Shown here in pieces: positions 33,939 through 42,660 of a stretch of 64,000 bases of DNA; within the stretch, counting starts at the first letter, position 1, and every line of letters begins with the position of its first letter. The notes beneath the pieces are model-generated. The model ran no database searches. It was not told the origin of the DNA and worked only from the letters and a program-made list of their open reading frames with translations. This DNA comes from JAFEBO01 sp050730655. Its GTDB lineage: Bacteria; Planctomycetota; Phycisphaerae; Phycisphaerales; UBA1924. The stretch covers positions 124,001 through 188,000 of the forward strand of contig JBOHNL010000012.1 of NCBI GenBank assembly GCA_050730655.1, written 5' to 3'. Both the position numbers and the translations under genes were made by a program.

Positions 33939-34322
33939 ATGCCCCGTATCGCCGGCGTTGACGTGCCCGACAACAAGAAGATGCTCTACGCGCTCCAGTA
34001 CATCCACGGGATCGGCGCGCATTTCGCCAAGGCCATCCTCGAAGAGGCCGGCGTGAGCGGCGACGTTCGCGCTCGTGAAGTCCCCGAGACTCAGCTCGCG
34101 CAGATCAACGCGATCATCGACGCGACCTACCTCGTCGAGGGCGCGCTGCGTCGGCAGGTGCAGCAGAACATTCAGCGTCTCAAGGACATCCGCAGCTATC
34201 GCGGCGAGCGTCACCGCAAGGGCCTCCCGGTCCGCGGCCAGCGCACGCAGTCCAACGCTCGTACCCGCAAGGGCAAGAAGAAGACTGTCGCCGGTAAGAA
34301 GGGCGTCAAGGCAAAGGCCTAA
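33939..34322 (+). CDS. rpsM: 30S ribosomal protein S13
   Basis: The 127-residue S13 starts 'MPRIAGVDVPDNKKMLYALQ' and has 'DIRSYRGERHRKGLPVRGQR' and 'TQSNARTRKGKKKTVAGKKG'. It contacts the P-site tRNA from the 30S head. Normal length. Confidence 0.97.
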   Translation: MPRIAGVDVPDNKKMLYALQYIHGIGAHFAKAILEEAGVSGDVRAREVPETQLAQINAIIDATYLVEGALRRQVQQNIQRLKDIRSYRGERHRKGLPVRGQRTQSNARTRKGKKKTVAGKKGVKAKA

Positions 34323-34391
34323 TCGAATTCATTTGGTTTGTTTCGCACGGCGGGGACGACACTTCGTGTCGGATGATCCGCGGAGGATTGC

Positions 34392-34766
34392 ATGTCGAAG
34401 AAGGGTAAAGTCCGCAAGAACGTCGTCCGTGGCATCGCTCACATCAAGGCGACGCAGAACAACACGCTCATCACGATCACCGACGCCAACGGCGAGACCG
34501 TGGCGTGGGATTCGGCCGGCACGATCGGCTTCAAGGGCGCCCGCAAGAGCACCCCGTTCGCCGCGACCCGCGCTGCCGAGACCTGCGGCCAGAAGGTCCG
34601 CAAGATGGGCATGAGCGAAGTTGAAATCCGCATCCGTGGCTCGGGCGCAGGCCGCGAGTCGGCGGTCAACGGCCTGGTTTCCACCGGCCTCCGCGTCTCC
34701 GCGATCGAAGACCACACGCCGGTACCCCACAACGGCTGCCGTCCCGCGAAGCGTCGTCGCGTCTAA
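34392..34766 (+). CDS. rpsK: 30S ribosomal protein S11
   Basis: The 124-residue S11 has 'GIAHIKATQNNTLITITDAN', 'AAETCGQKVRKMGMSEVEIR' and 'RVSAIEDHTPVPHNGCRPAK'. It lines the mRNA exit. rpsD (S4), which usually follows, is missing between rpsK and rpoA. Confidence 0.97.
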   Translation: MSKKGKVRKNVVRGIAHIKATQNNTLITITDANGETVAWDSAGTIGFKGARKSTPFAATRAAETCGQKVRKMGMSEVEIRIRGSGAGRESAVNGLVSTGLRVSAIEDHTPVPHNGCRPAKRRRV

Positions 34767-34978
34767 TGCATTTTCACGTTGCGTGCTCGAAAGACCACGC
34801 AACGTTTTCTCGAATCGTGTCGCTTCCGTCGAACAGAAGAGGCGTTGTGGAACGCGGCAGTTCCCATCGTTCCTCGTGCATCGTCGGACTCGCGACAGTC
34901 AGTCTGGAATTGCGGGCCCTTGGCTCGTGATTTCGTGTGTTTTTTCCTGGTTCTGCCGCCGTTCTGGAGATTTCGAAC

Positions 34979-35998
34979 ATGCGATTCCGCTGGCGTGGCC
35001 TTGAGCTTCCCACCCGTATCGGCGCCGACTCTCGCTTCAACAGCAGCGTCTACGGCCGCTTTGTCATCGAACCGTTCGAGCGTGGCTTCGGCACGACCGT
35101 GGGCAACAGCCTGCGCCGCGTGCTGCTCAGCAGCCTCGAAGGCGCCGCCGTGACCCAGATCAAGGTCAAGGGCGCACCGCACGAGTTCTCGAGCATCCCG
35201 GGCGTGATGGAAGACGCGACCGATCTGGTCCTCAACGTCAAGAACCTCGTCGTGAAGCTCGAAGGCGATGAGTCCAAGACGATGCGCCTCGCCGCGCGTG
35301 GTCCGGGCGAGATCACGGCCGACATGATCGAAGCCGACACCGCCGTCACGATCGTGAACAAAGAACTCGTGATCGCCACGCTCACCGAGAAGGTCGATTT
35401 CGAGATGGAACTCACCGTCAGCCGCGGCCGCGGCTACGTCCCCGCCAGCGAGCAGATCGCGGCGCAGGAAGAGGACCAGGAAATCGGCATCATCCCGATC
35501 GACGCGATCTACAGCCCCGTGCAGCGCGTGCGCTACAAGGTTGAAGACGCCCGCGTCGGCCAGCGCACCGACTACGACAAGCTCACGCTCGAGATCTGGA
35601 CCAACGGCACCGTCACGCCCGAAATGGCGATGGTCGAAGCCGCCAAGATCCTCCGCAAGCACCTCAATCCGTTTGTCCAGTACTTCGAACTCGGACCGGA
35701 CACGGTGAGCGAAGAAGCCGCAGCCGCGGCGAGCGTGGACGAGGAACTCATCCGCAAGCTCAACATGAGCACCAACGAGCTCGAGCTTTCGGTCCGCGCC
35801 AGCAACTGCCTCGAGTCGGCCCGGATCGACACCGTTGCCCAGCTGGTCACGCAGACCGACGGCACGCTGCTCAAGCTCCGCTCCTTCGGACGCACCAGCC
35901 TCCGCGAGGTGAAGCGCAAGCTGCAGGACATCGGCCTCGACCTTGGAATGACCCTTCCCGACGGCTTCGTCGTGAAGCAGACCGAGATCCCGGCCTGA
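34979..35998 (+). CDS. rpoA: DNA-directed RNA polymerase subunit alpha
   Basis: This 339-residue alpha subunit has the N-terminal assembly domain ('RFVIEPFERGFGTTVGNSLR', 'SIPGVMEDATDLVLNVKN') and the C-terminal domain that binds UP elements and activators ('RASNCLESARIDTVAQLV', 'LRSFGRTSLREVKRKLQDIG'). The ATG at 34979 follows GGAGAT; the frame from 34937 has no matching site. The 212 bp before it contain no rpsD. Confidence 0.97.
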   Translation: MRFRWRGLELPTRIGADSRFNSSVYGRFVIEPFERGFGTTVGNSLRRVLLSSLEGAAVTQIKVKGAPHEFSSIPGVMEDATDLVLNVKNLVVKLEGDESKTMRLAARGPGEITADMIEADTAVTIVNKELVIATLTEKVDFEMELTVSRGRGYVPASEQIAAQEEDQEIGIIPIDAIYSPVQRVRYKVEDARVGQRTDYDKLTLEIWTNGTVTPEMAMVEAAKILRKHLNPFVQYFELGPDTVSEEAAAAASVDEELIRKLNMSTNELELSVRASNCLESARIDTVAQLVTQTDGTLLKLRSFGRTSLREVKRKLQDIGLDLGMTLPDGFVVKQTEIPA

Positions 35999-36022
35999 TC
36001 GGTTTTCAGTGAATCAATCACG

Positions 36023-36052
36023 GGGCGGGCCGAAAGGTCCGCCCTTTGTTTC
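36023..36052 (+). terminator. Intrinsic terminator after rpoA
   Basis: GGGCGGGCC, GAAA loop, GGTCCGCCC (36023-36044, one G-T pair) then TTTGTTT. It ends the rpmJ-rpoA transcript, 25 bp after the stop. Confidence 0.85.
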
Positions 36053-36079
36053 CCGTCCGCGTTCCTGGTCCAGCGGGAA

Positions 36080-36168
36080 TTGAGTTTTTCGTCCTTCCCG
36101 CCTAGTATTTCGGCCCTGGATCGAGCGGCATTCGGCCGCCCGTTCAGATCTTGTTTGGAGTTTGAGTC
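36080..36168 (+). promoter_or_regulatory. Promoter of rplQ
   Basis: TTGAGT (36080-36085), a 17-base spacer and TAGTAT (36103-36108) form a promoter. The -10 context GCCTAGTATTTCGGCCC is shared exactly with the promoter before rpmJ, 2.4 kb upstream. It lies directly after the rpoA terminator and gives rplQ its own transcript. Confidence 0.65.
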
Positions 36169-36807
36169 ATGCGCCACCGTCGCGCCGGATCCCGTCTCAC
36201 CCGCACCGCTTCGCACCGCGATTCGATGCTGCGCAATATGGCCGCCTCGCTCTTTGAGCACGGCCAGATCACCACCACGATCCCGAAGGCAAAGGCCGTG
36301 CAGCCTTTCGTCGAGAAGATCATCACCGACGCGAAGAAGGGCGATCTCGCCTCGCGCCGCCGCGTGATTTCGAAGCTCGGCCATGACCGCATGGCGTTCG
36401 AGTGGATGTATCTCCCGAAGAACGCGACCGACGCCGAGAAGGAGCACGTCAAGAACCTGCGCGAGTTCCGCGAAGGCTTCTTTGATCTCCCGAAGTCAGA
36501 AGAAGTCGAGCGCAACCGCTACGGCGAACTGCGCAAGGCCCCCAAGCTCGTCAAGCACATCTTCGAGCGCGTCGCGCCCCGCTTTGCAGAGCGTGCCGGT
36601 GGCTACACCCGCATCGTGAAGCTCGGTCGCCACCGCATCGGTGACGCTGCAGAACTCTGCGTGCTGCAGTTCGTCGGCAACGAAGAAGGCCCGGAAATCG
36701 GCGGCAAGCCGAGCACCCGCCGCCGCAACGCCGACAAGCGCACCGCCTTTGCCGCCAAGGTCCGCAAGGAAAAGGGCGCCGCGAAGTCTGAAGCCGAGCC
36801 TGAGTAA
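36169..36807 (+). CDS. rplQ: 50S ribosomal protein L17
   Basis: This 212-residue L17 is longer than the usual 120-130. The core is 'MRHRRAGSRLTRTASHRDSM', 'NMAASLFEHGQITTTIPKAK' and 'GDLASRRRVISKL', then after an insertion 'FAERAGGYTRIVKLGRHRIG'. About 35 residues are inserted in the middle ('EKEHVKNLREFREGFFDLPK') and a charged Lys/Glu tail follows the core. Confidence 0.95.
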   Translation: MRHRRAGSRLTRTASHRDSMLRNMAASLFEHGQITTTIPKAKAVQPFVEKIITDAKKGDLASRRRVISKLGHDRMAFEWMYLPKNATDAEKEHVKNLREFREGFFDLPKSEEVERNRYGELRKAPKLVKHIFERVAPRFAERAGGYTRIVKLGRHRIGDAAELCVLQFVGNEEGPEIGGKPSTRRRNADKRTAFAAKVRKEKGAAKSEAEPE

Positions 36808-37165
36808 TCTAGTCCGGTCCGAGTCGGTATGAGTTCGAGATTTCAAGACAATCGCGCGGCTCGCCGAAAGGTGGGCCGTGTTCGTTTTGGTCTTGGCGAT
36901 CGAACCTGCTTATAGACCGATCCAAAGACCCGAGAGAACGCGGAGAGCGCGGAGATGGCGGAGTGACGCTGAGTAAACGCAAGGAATTGGCGGCACGCGA
37001 ACCCCTTCGAACGGAGAGCGTTGCCACCATCGCTTTTGCTCGATTGCTGTTCGAAGAGATCGCGTGGTTTCTCTCCGCCCATTTTGATTTCTCCGCGAAA
37101 CTCCGCCATCTCCGCGCACTCCGCGTTCTCTCTCATTCACCTGCCCGCGATAGCATTGACTCCCC
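36808..37165. repeat. rplQ-pheS gap with terminator and a long inverted repeat
   Basis: These 358 bp hold no gene. A terminator after rplQ is formed by CGGCTCGCC, GAAA, GGTGGGCCG (36857-36878) and a T-rich stretch. A 31 bp inverted repeat with one mismatch follows: arms 36933-36963 ('AGAGAACGCGGAGAGCGCGG' and on) and 37101-37131. The arms are built on GCGGAG units and enclose 137 bp. Confidence 0.75.
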
Positions 37166-38206
37166 ATGCTCGAACTGATCGAATCACTAGAAAAGAACGG
37201 CCTCGCAGAGCTTTCCGCAGCATCTACGCCCGAAGCGCTCGAAGCCTGGCGCCTCGCCTATCTCGCCGGCAGCGGCAAGCTGAAGTCGGCGATGGCCGGT
37301 TTTAAGGACGTGCCGAAAGAGCAAAAGCCCGCCGTCGGCGCGAAGATGAACCTGGTCAAGGCCGCGCTCGAACAGGCGTTCGAAGCGAAGAAGGCTGCGA
37401 TTGCGAGTTCGTCAGCGTCCAACGTTCACCAGTTCGACGTCACCGAGCCGGGCTTTGTCTCGAGCCAGTCGGTCGGCCGCGCTCACATCATCACCCGCGT
37501 GATCGATGAACTCTGCGAAGTCTTCGGACGCATGGGTTTCGAAGTCGCCGAAGGCCCCGAGCTCGAAGACGACGAACACAACTTCATCAAGCTCAACATT
37601 CCCGCCGGCCATCCGGCGCGTGATCCCGCCGACAACTTTTATGTCGACGATCCGCGCACGACCACGCGTCCGCGCATGATCCGCTCGCAGACTTCGACCG
37701 TGCAGGTGCGCGTGATGGAATCCGCCGTGAAAGCGGGCGGCGGTAAGCTCAATCAGTCGATCAAAATCATTTCCCCTGGCCGCGTCTATCGCCCCGACAC
37801 GGTTGATGCGACTCACTCATTCATGTTCCATCAGATCGAAGGGCTCTACCTCGATCGCGGTGTTTCGATGATCGATCTCAAAACGACGCTGCTTCAATTC
37901 GCTCGCGCGTACTTCGGTGAAGATGCAGAGGTCCGCCTCCGTCCCTCGTACTTCCCATTCACCGAACCAAGCGCCGAACTCGATATGAAGATCCGCCTCC
38001 GCCCCGATCAGCCCGCCCGCTGGATCGAACTCGGTGGCTGCGGCATGGTCGATCCGGCCGTGCTTGAGCACTGCGGCATCGATCCCGAAGAATGGACCGG
38101 CTTCGCGTTCGGCTTCGGAATCGAGCGCATCGCGATGGGGCGCTATTCCATCCCCGATATCAGGTTGCTCTTTGAAAACGACCTGCGCTTCCTGCGGCAG
38201 GTGTAA
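37166..38206 (+). CDS. pheS: Phenylalanine-tRNA ligase alpha subunit
   Basis: This 346-residue subunit charges tRNA-Phe together with PheT, which is not in the window next to it. The N-terminal coiled coil covers about residues 1-85. Class II motifs follow: 'AHIITRVIDELCEVFGRMGF' then 'EGPELEDDEHNFIKLNIPAG', motif 2 'SPGRVYRPDTVDATHSFMFH' and motif 3 'GFGIERIAMGRYSIPDIR'. Length and layout are normal. Confidence 0.96.
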   Translation: MLELIESLEKNGLAELSAASTPEALEAWRLAYLAGSGKLKSAMAGFKDVPKEQKPAVGAKMNLVKAALEQAFEAKKAAIASSSASNVHQFDVTEPGFVSSQSVGRAHIITRVIDELCEVFGRMGFEVAEGPELEDDEHNFIKLNIPAGHPARDPADNFYVDDPRTTTRPRMIRSQTSTVQVRVMESAVKAGGGKLNQSIKIISPGRVYRPDTVDATHSFMFHQIEGLYLDRGVSMIDLKTTLLQFARAYFGEDAEVRLRPSYFPFTEPSAELDMKIRLRPDQPARWIELGGCGMVDPAVLEHCGIDPEEWTGFAFGFGIERIAMGRYSIPDIRLLFENDLRFLRQV

Positions 38207-38353
38207 GCATTCGGCCTTAACAATTCAGGGGATTGGCCCAGTTCAGTCCCGAAAACGGGTCGTTGAACAAGCTGTTGCGTCGCAATTCCAATTTGATAGT
38301 CTGGCTCTCTGGCGCGGAATTCCAAACTAACCCCCGCGCCTAGGGAGTGAGAC

Positions 38354-39196
38354 ATGAAGATGAGCGTGGGAGTGGCGCTGTGCGCCGTGGCGGGCATTGG
38401 CAGTCTTGCGTCGGCCGGATACAACGCCGGTTGGGACTGGACCGGCAATGCACGAACGCTTTATTTTGAATTCGCCGGCGGCCAATACGACATCGACAAC
38501 GTCATTGTGCTCGGCGGCTTGAACCCCGTCACGCTCAAAGACTCGTTCAAGCAGGCCATTGACATCTGGAACAACTCCCAGACCAACAACAACTGCAAGT
38601 GGGATTTGCGGATCGGACCCGCCCAAGGTGGCGCGCCGCAAATCATCGTAAAACTCGGCGCCAACGCCAATGGTGGACAACCCGTCGATGGAAACGGCGT
38701 CCCGCGCTTCAAGCCGCCCGGGAGCATCGAATCGAAGTTTGAAGATCCGGCTTGGCCGGAAGTCGCGCCGGGCATCGGACCGGGCCCGTACGACGGACTC
38801 GCTTTTTTCCAGCGCTTCATGAATGGCGGACCCAATCTCGCCACCAGCGGACAGATTGTTTTCAGCCCCATCGCAGCGTGGGGCCTTGCGGGAAACTTGG
38901 CGTACGACCCCGTGATTGCCTCTCTGCACGAAATCGGCCACTCGATGCGTCTAATCGATCAGATCGGGCTCACCATCATGGGCACTCCGTACAACGGAAC
39001 GATCATGGCCGCGGCAATGCGTGCGGGCGTTCACGACGCCAATACGAATGCCAACTCGGTGTACAACCCCTCGGCCGGTGACATCGCCGATCTTCAGGCC
39101 TCGTGCGCGGATTGCAACATCCCGACGCCGGGAGTTCTCGCGCCCGCCCTCGCGGCGTTTAGCTTCGGAGCAATTCGCCGTCGCCGCGCTGCCTGA
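38354..39196 (+). CDS. Secreted HEXXH protein with PEP-CTERM-like tail
   Basis: The protein has 280 residues: a signal peptide ('GVALCAVAGIGSLASAGY', residues about 5-22), an uncharacterised body, and 'ASLHEIGHSMRLID' near residue 195, a zinc metalloprotease HEXXH motif with Asp at the spacing used by the third ligand in metzincins (Arg replaces the usual Gly). The C-terminus 'IPTPGVLAPALAAFSFGAI' ends in RRRR, the short planctomycete form of the PEP-CTERM sorting signal. It is probably exported and surface-anchored. GGGAGTGAG precedes the ATG. Confidence 0.7.
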   Translation: MKMSVGVALCAVAGIGSLASAGYNAGWDWTGNARTLYFEFAGGQYDIDNVIVLGGLNPVTLKDSFKQAIDIWNNSQTNNNCKWDLRIGPAQGGAPQIIVKLGANANGGQPVDGNGVPRFKPPGSIESKFEDPAWPEVAPGIGPGPYDGLAFFQRFMNGGPNLATSGQIVFSPIAAWGLAGNLAYDPVIASLHEIGHSMRLIDQIGLTIMGTPYNGTIMAAAMRAGVHDANTNANSVYNPSAGDIADLQASCADCNIPTPGVLAPALAAFSFGAIRRRRAA

Positions 39197-39232
39197 GCCG
39201 CGATCTCCGAATGTAAGCGATTACGGACGCGC

Positions 39233-39258
39233 AAACCCCGCCGAAAGGCGGGGTTTTT
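39233..39258 (+). terminator. Intrinsic terminator after the HEXXH secreted protein
   Basis: AAACCCCGCC, GAAA loop, GGCGGGGTTT (39233-39256, perfect 10 bp stem) then TT. It lies 37 bp after the stop codon. Confidence 0.9.
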
Positions 39259-39375
39259 CGCCTCCAGAGGCCCGTTGTCCGAAGACACGGGCCGCCTCGT
39301 CCGATTACACTTTCGACCCATCTTCGAGGGGTGGGGGTGCAGCTGTGTGCCTGCGCTTTTTATACGGAACGACCC

Positions 39376-40005
39376 ATGGCCGACGATCGCTACCACTCCA
39401 TTCTCCTCTTCGGGGCGCCGGGCTCGGGTAAAGGCACGCAGGGCAAGATCCTCGCGACCATTCCCGGCTTCTTCCACATGTCGACCGGCGAGATGTTCCG
39501 CAACATCGACATCGGGTCGGACATCGGCAAGATCTTCTATTCCTACTCGTCCCGTGGTGAACTCGTCCCCGATGACGTGGTCATCCGGCTCTGGTCGCAG
39601 ACCATCCACGCCTACACCACGCTCTCGATCTACAAGCCCCGCGCCGATCTGCTCATCCTCGACGGCCTGCCGCGCAATGTGGCCCAGGCACGCCTGATGC
39701 ATAAGTACATCAACGTGCTCTGCATCGTTCATCTCAAGTGCGCCGACAAGGAAGAGATGATCAAGCGGCTTTCGCGCCGCGCCTTGAAGGAAAATCGCCC
39801 CGACGATGCGCGCGAAGAAGTCATCCGCCGGCGCTGGGAGGTCTACGAGCGCGAGACCTTCCCCGTACTCGATTTCTATCCGAAGCATCTGGTCACCGAG
39901 GTCAACGCCGTCGGCGCTCCCGCCAACGTGCTCTGTAAAGTCCTCGAGGCAGTCGCCCCCGTGCAAGACAAGCACTTCCGCAATCCGCTCGTCGGCGAGC
40001 GCTAA
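39376..40005 (+). CDS. adk: Adenylate kinase-family nucleoside monophosphate kinase
   Basis: This 209-residue P-loop kinase interconverts AMP, ATP and ADP. It has 'LLFGAPGSGKGTQGKILA', 'FHMSTGEMFRN', 'LLILDGLPRNVAQAR' (DGFPR in most Adk, here DGLPR) and 'RRALKENRPDDAREEVIRRR'. The lid is short, without zinc Cys. It lies outside the ribosomal cluster, unlike in many bacteria. A perfect 14 bp palindrome (40006-40019) follows immediately. Confidence 0.88.
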   Translation: MADDRYHSILLFGAPGSGKGTQGKILATIPGFFHMSTGEMFRNIDIGSDIGKIFYSYSSRGELVPDDVVIRLWSQTIHAYTTLSIYKPRADLLILDGLPRNVAQARLMHKYINVLCIVHLKCADKEEMIKRLSRRALKENRPDDAREEVIRRRWEVYERETFPVLDFYPKHLVTEVNAVGAPANVLCKVLEAVAPVQDKHFRNPLVGER

Positions 40006-40035
40006 GCCGCACGTGCGGCCGACGTACCCTCCCCG

Positions 40036-40806
40036 GTGCGCCGCGCGTTCACGCTCATCGAACTGCTCGTTGTCATCGCCGTCATCGCGGTGCTGATCGG
40101 CGTTCTGCTTCCGGGGCTGGCGTCTGCGCGTCTTTCCGGTCGCTCGATCGCGTGTCTCGCCAAGCTCAAACAGATCGGCGTCGGCGTCACGCTCTATTTC
40201 AACGACTTCCGAGACACGCTGCCTCAGGCAAAGGGCGCATTGCCACAGGGTGGCACGTCTGTCATCGGCGCCCTCTTCGCCGGAACGACGGGAACGCTCC
40301 CGTTTTACGGAATCAACACCACCGGCGCCGACAAGCGCCCGCTGAACAAATACGTCGTCTCCGTCGACCTCCGCCCGACCATCAAGGGCGATTCCCGGTT
40401 TGAGCTCGATGCCTTCCGCTCGCCACTCGACCGGGGCGCACGCAACACCGGCGTCCCGATCCCGGGCTTTGACTCGACCGAGTCGTACTACGACCTCGTC
40501 GGCTCGAGTTACACACTCAACGATCACGCGCTCGAAGGCGACACGGTCTCAACGCTCGTTCCCCGCACCGAAACCGGCGATGGCGGTCGCATGCCGTTCG
40601 TTGGCAACACCGGCAAGACCTGGATGATCGGCACGCACCCGATCTACAACTTCGAAGCCGGTGGCGACCGCGGCAGCATCTGGTACCACCCTTCACACAT
40701 CGAAGCAAATCTGCTCTACGTCGACATGCACGCCCGCATGCGCGTGCGTATCCCGCCGGGTATCACGAATACCACCGACGATTACACGTTTCTGCCGGTG
40801 CCCTGA
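40036..40806 (+). CDS. Type II secretion/pilin-like prepilin protein
   Basis: This 256-residue protein starts 'RRAFTLIELLVVIAVIAVLI', the class III prepilin leader and hydrophobic helix, with the Glu at position 5 of the mature protein. The body contains 'GRSIACLAKLKQIGVGVTLY' and near the end 'YHPSHIEANLLYVDMHARM', similar to the H-X9-DG segment of DUF1559 pseudopilins, which are very numerous in planctomycetes. The GTG at 40036 is the start; it follows adk by 30 bp. Function unknown; probably part of a pseudopilus or of the cell envelope. Confidence 0.8.
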   Translation: MRRAFTLIELLVVIAVIAVLIGVLLPGLASARLSGRSIACLAKLKQIGVGVTLYFNDFRDTLPQAKGALPQGGTSVIGALFAGTTGTLPFYGINTTGADKRPLNKYVVSVDLRPTIKGDSRFELDAFRSPLDRGARNTGVPIPGFDSTESYYDLVGSSYTLNDHALEGDTVSTLVPRTETGDGGRMPFVGNTGKTWMIGTHPIYNFEAGGDRGSIWYHPSHIEANLLYVDMHARMRVRIPPGITNTTDDYTFLPVP

Positions 40807-40830
40807 CGCTATCGTGCGTCAGCATTCTCG

Positions 40831-42549
40831 TCACCGAACCTGATTCGGCGGATTATTACTCTCGCCCTTGTTCGAGCGCGCGTTCTTCGGTGTCGTGCCC
40901 GCCTGGCTTGTACTCACGGTGACCGACTGACCAAGGTTCACCGGCACGCCCGGCTGCAACACCCAGCCCCAAAGCGCCGGATATCCATACCCCATCACCG
41001 TCGTCGGCGGGAACGCCTGCAACGCCACCGGCACCATCGACTCCGCATACGTCAGCGTGCCGATGTAATTCCACGGCTTGTCGAGATCACCCATCACGTT
41101 CGCAGTAAACCGGAACTGCTGATAGTCGATCGGAACCCAGTTGATCGTCTTCTTCGCTTCGTCGTACAGGCAATACTCAACCCAGCAGCGGAAGCGATCG
41201 TTGTTTGTGAAGTGAACCAGATAGTTGCCGTCGCCGACATCCTGCATCGCCTGATAGCCATACACCAAACGCGTCGGGATTCCCGCCTCGCGCATGCACG
41301 CAACCAGCACTGTCCCCATGTCCTTTACGCCGATCTGCTTGGTTTCCATCGCGAGCGGGGCGCCCAGCAGATCCAATCCCAAAATCGCCTGAGGCTGCGT
41401 GCCGTAGAAAATGTCCGGTCGTCCCGGGATCATCCCGTGCACAACCTTGTGCGTCAGATACTTCGCCAATTTGTGGGGCGTGAGTTCCTTCGGCCTGCCG
41501 TTCGTCCATTCGCGCACAGCGTCCTGGATCGGCTTCATGTTGTACATCTTCATCTCAAACGTGATCGGGTCGATCCCGCAATCGATGAACATCTGAGGCT
41601 GAAATGTCGATGCCGCAACTTCCGGCCAGGGCCCCTTCGGCCACGGAACCTTGCCCGCACCCGCTTCATCAAGAAACGTCCGCGACGATGTCGTCGGAAT
41701 CTCGATCATCAGCTGCACAGTCTTGGTCTGCGTATTGGGTCGCTCCCAGTACCACTTGCCCAGCCACACGCCCGCCGGATAGAGCTGCCCGCCCGCCATC
41801 GTCTTCAAGAGCACCGGTGCCGGTGTCTCCGCCGTCCATTCTTTCGCGAATCCGCCGATCATCATGTCGTGGCCTTCGAAGCGAAGCCAGCTGTTCACGC
41901 CCGACGTGTTCACCTGTGAAATCGATGAATTCCCGACAATCGGAAAGACGATCGTCATCGAGTCGAACACAAACGGCGTCGTATTCTGCACATTCACGCC
42001 GGGCATAATGCTGCCATTGCTCGAGAGATCGATGATGATCTGCAGCAGCCACTCCTTCGGCACCGAACGCGTGATGTACGGCCCCTCCGTCACCTTCGGC
42101 CACTCGGGAACTCCCGGCGGCAGCATCGCCGACGCATTCGGATTCACGACCTGTCCCGTCGTCGGTGTCGTCGGCGCAGTCGATCCGGGCTGATTCGCGC
42201 CCGGGTTCACGAGCTGATTCGGATTCGTGTTCTGATTCGTCCCGGAGTTCGGCCCCGAGTTTGTGCCCGGGTTCGTTCCAGAATTCGTCGCCGGATTCGT
42301 TCCCTGATTCTGTCCCGCATTCGCCGCGCCCGAAGCCGGCGGCACAGTCGGGCTTGGCGTCGTCGTGTTGTTGTGCGGCGCGGGCGCCTTTGGATTCGTC
42401 GCGGGCTTGGGCGTCGTCGGCGTCGGAACCTTCGGGGGCGTTCCGGGCGGCGTGGGCGAAGTGGGGGTCATCGACTGCGCCAGCGCGCCCGACGCACCGA
42501 TCAACCCGAGCACAACCGCGCCCCCGCTCAACAACAGCTTCAACTTCAT
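40831..42549 (-). CDS. Secreted transglutaminase-like protein with degenerate catalytic residues
   Basis: The protein has 572 residues. A signal peptide ('LLLSGGAVVLGLIGASGALA', about 5-24) is followed by a Pro/Thr-rich region and a Thr-Asn-Pro-Gly repetitive linker ('NPGTNSGPNSGTNQNTNPNQ'), then a beta-rich domain and a transglutaminase-like core: 'MGTVLVACMREAGIPTRLVY' and 'RCWVEYCLYDEAKKTINWVP'. The catalytic Cys of the usual G-x-C-R-D motif reads 'GVKDMG', and the His of HAWVE is replaced by Arg (RCWVE). It is probably not an active enzyme but keeps the fold. Confidence 0.75.
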   Translation of the reverse strand: MKLKLLLSGGAVVLGLIGASGALAQSMTPTSPTPPGTPPKVPTPTTPKPATNPKAPAPHNNTTTPSPTVPPASGAANAGQNQGTNPATNSGTNPGTNSGPNSGTNQNTNPNQLVNPGANQPGSTAPTTPTTGQVVNPNASAMLPPGVPEWPKVTEGPYITRSVPKEWLLQIIIDLSSNGSIMPGVNVQNTTPFVFDSMTIVFPIVGNSSISQVNTSGVNSWLRFEGHDMMIGGFAKEWTAETPAPVLLKTMAGGQLYPAGVWLGKWYWERPNTQTKTVQLMIEIPTTSSRTFLDEAGAGKVPWPKGPWPEVAASTFQPQMFIDCGIDPITFEMKMYNMKPIQDAVREWTNGRPKELTPHKLAKYLTHKVVHGMIPGRPDIFYGTQPQAILGLDLLGAPLAMETKQIGVKDMGTVLVACMREAGIPTRLVYGYQAMQDVGDGNYLVHFTNNDRFRCWVEYCLYDEAKKTINWVPIDYQQFRFTANVMGDLDKPWNYIGTLTYAESMVPVALQAFPPTTVMGYGYPALWGWVLQPGVPVNLGQSVTVSTSQAGTTPKNARSNKGESNNPPNQVR

Positions 42550-42660
42550 CGAAGTGCTCCCGACCCGTTCACGAGCCGCGTTCTCCGGTCGCATCCTTCG
42601 CGGATTCCCGCGATCTGCTTCCGTGGACACATTGTACCGCGCCGTTGGTATCCTCCCCCG

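Noticed and set aside
39094..40527. A 477-codon minus-strand frame opposite adk and the first pseudopilin
   Set aside because: Both plus-strand genes carry clear family motifs; the antisense frame shows none.
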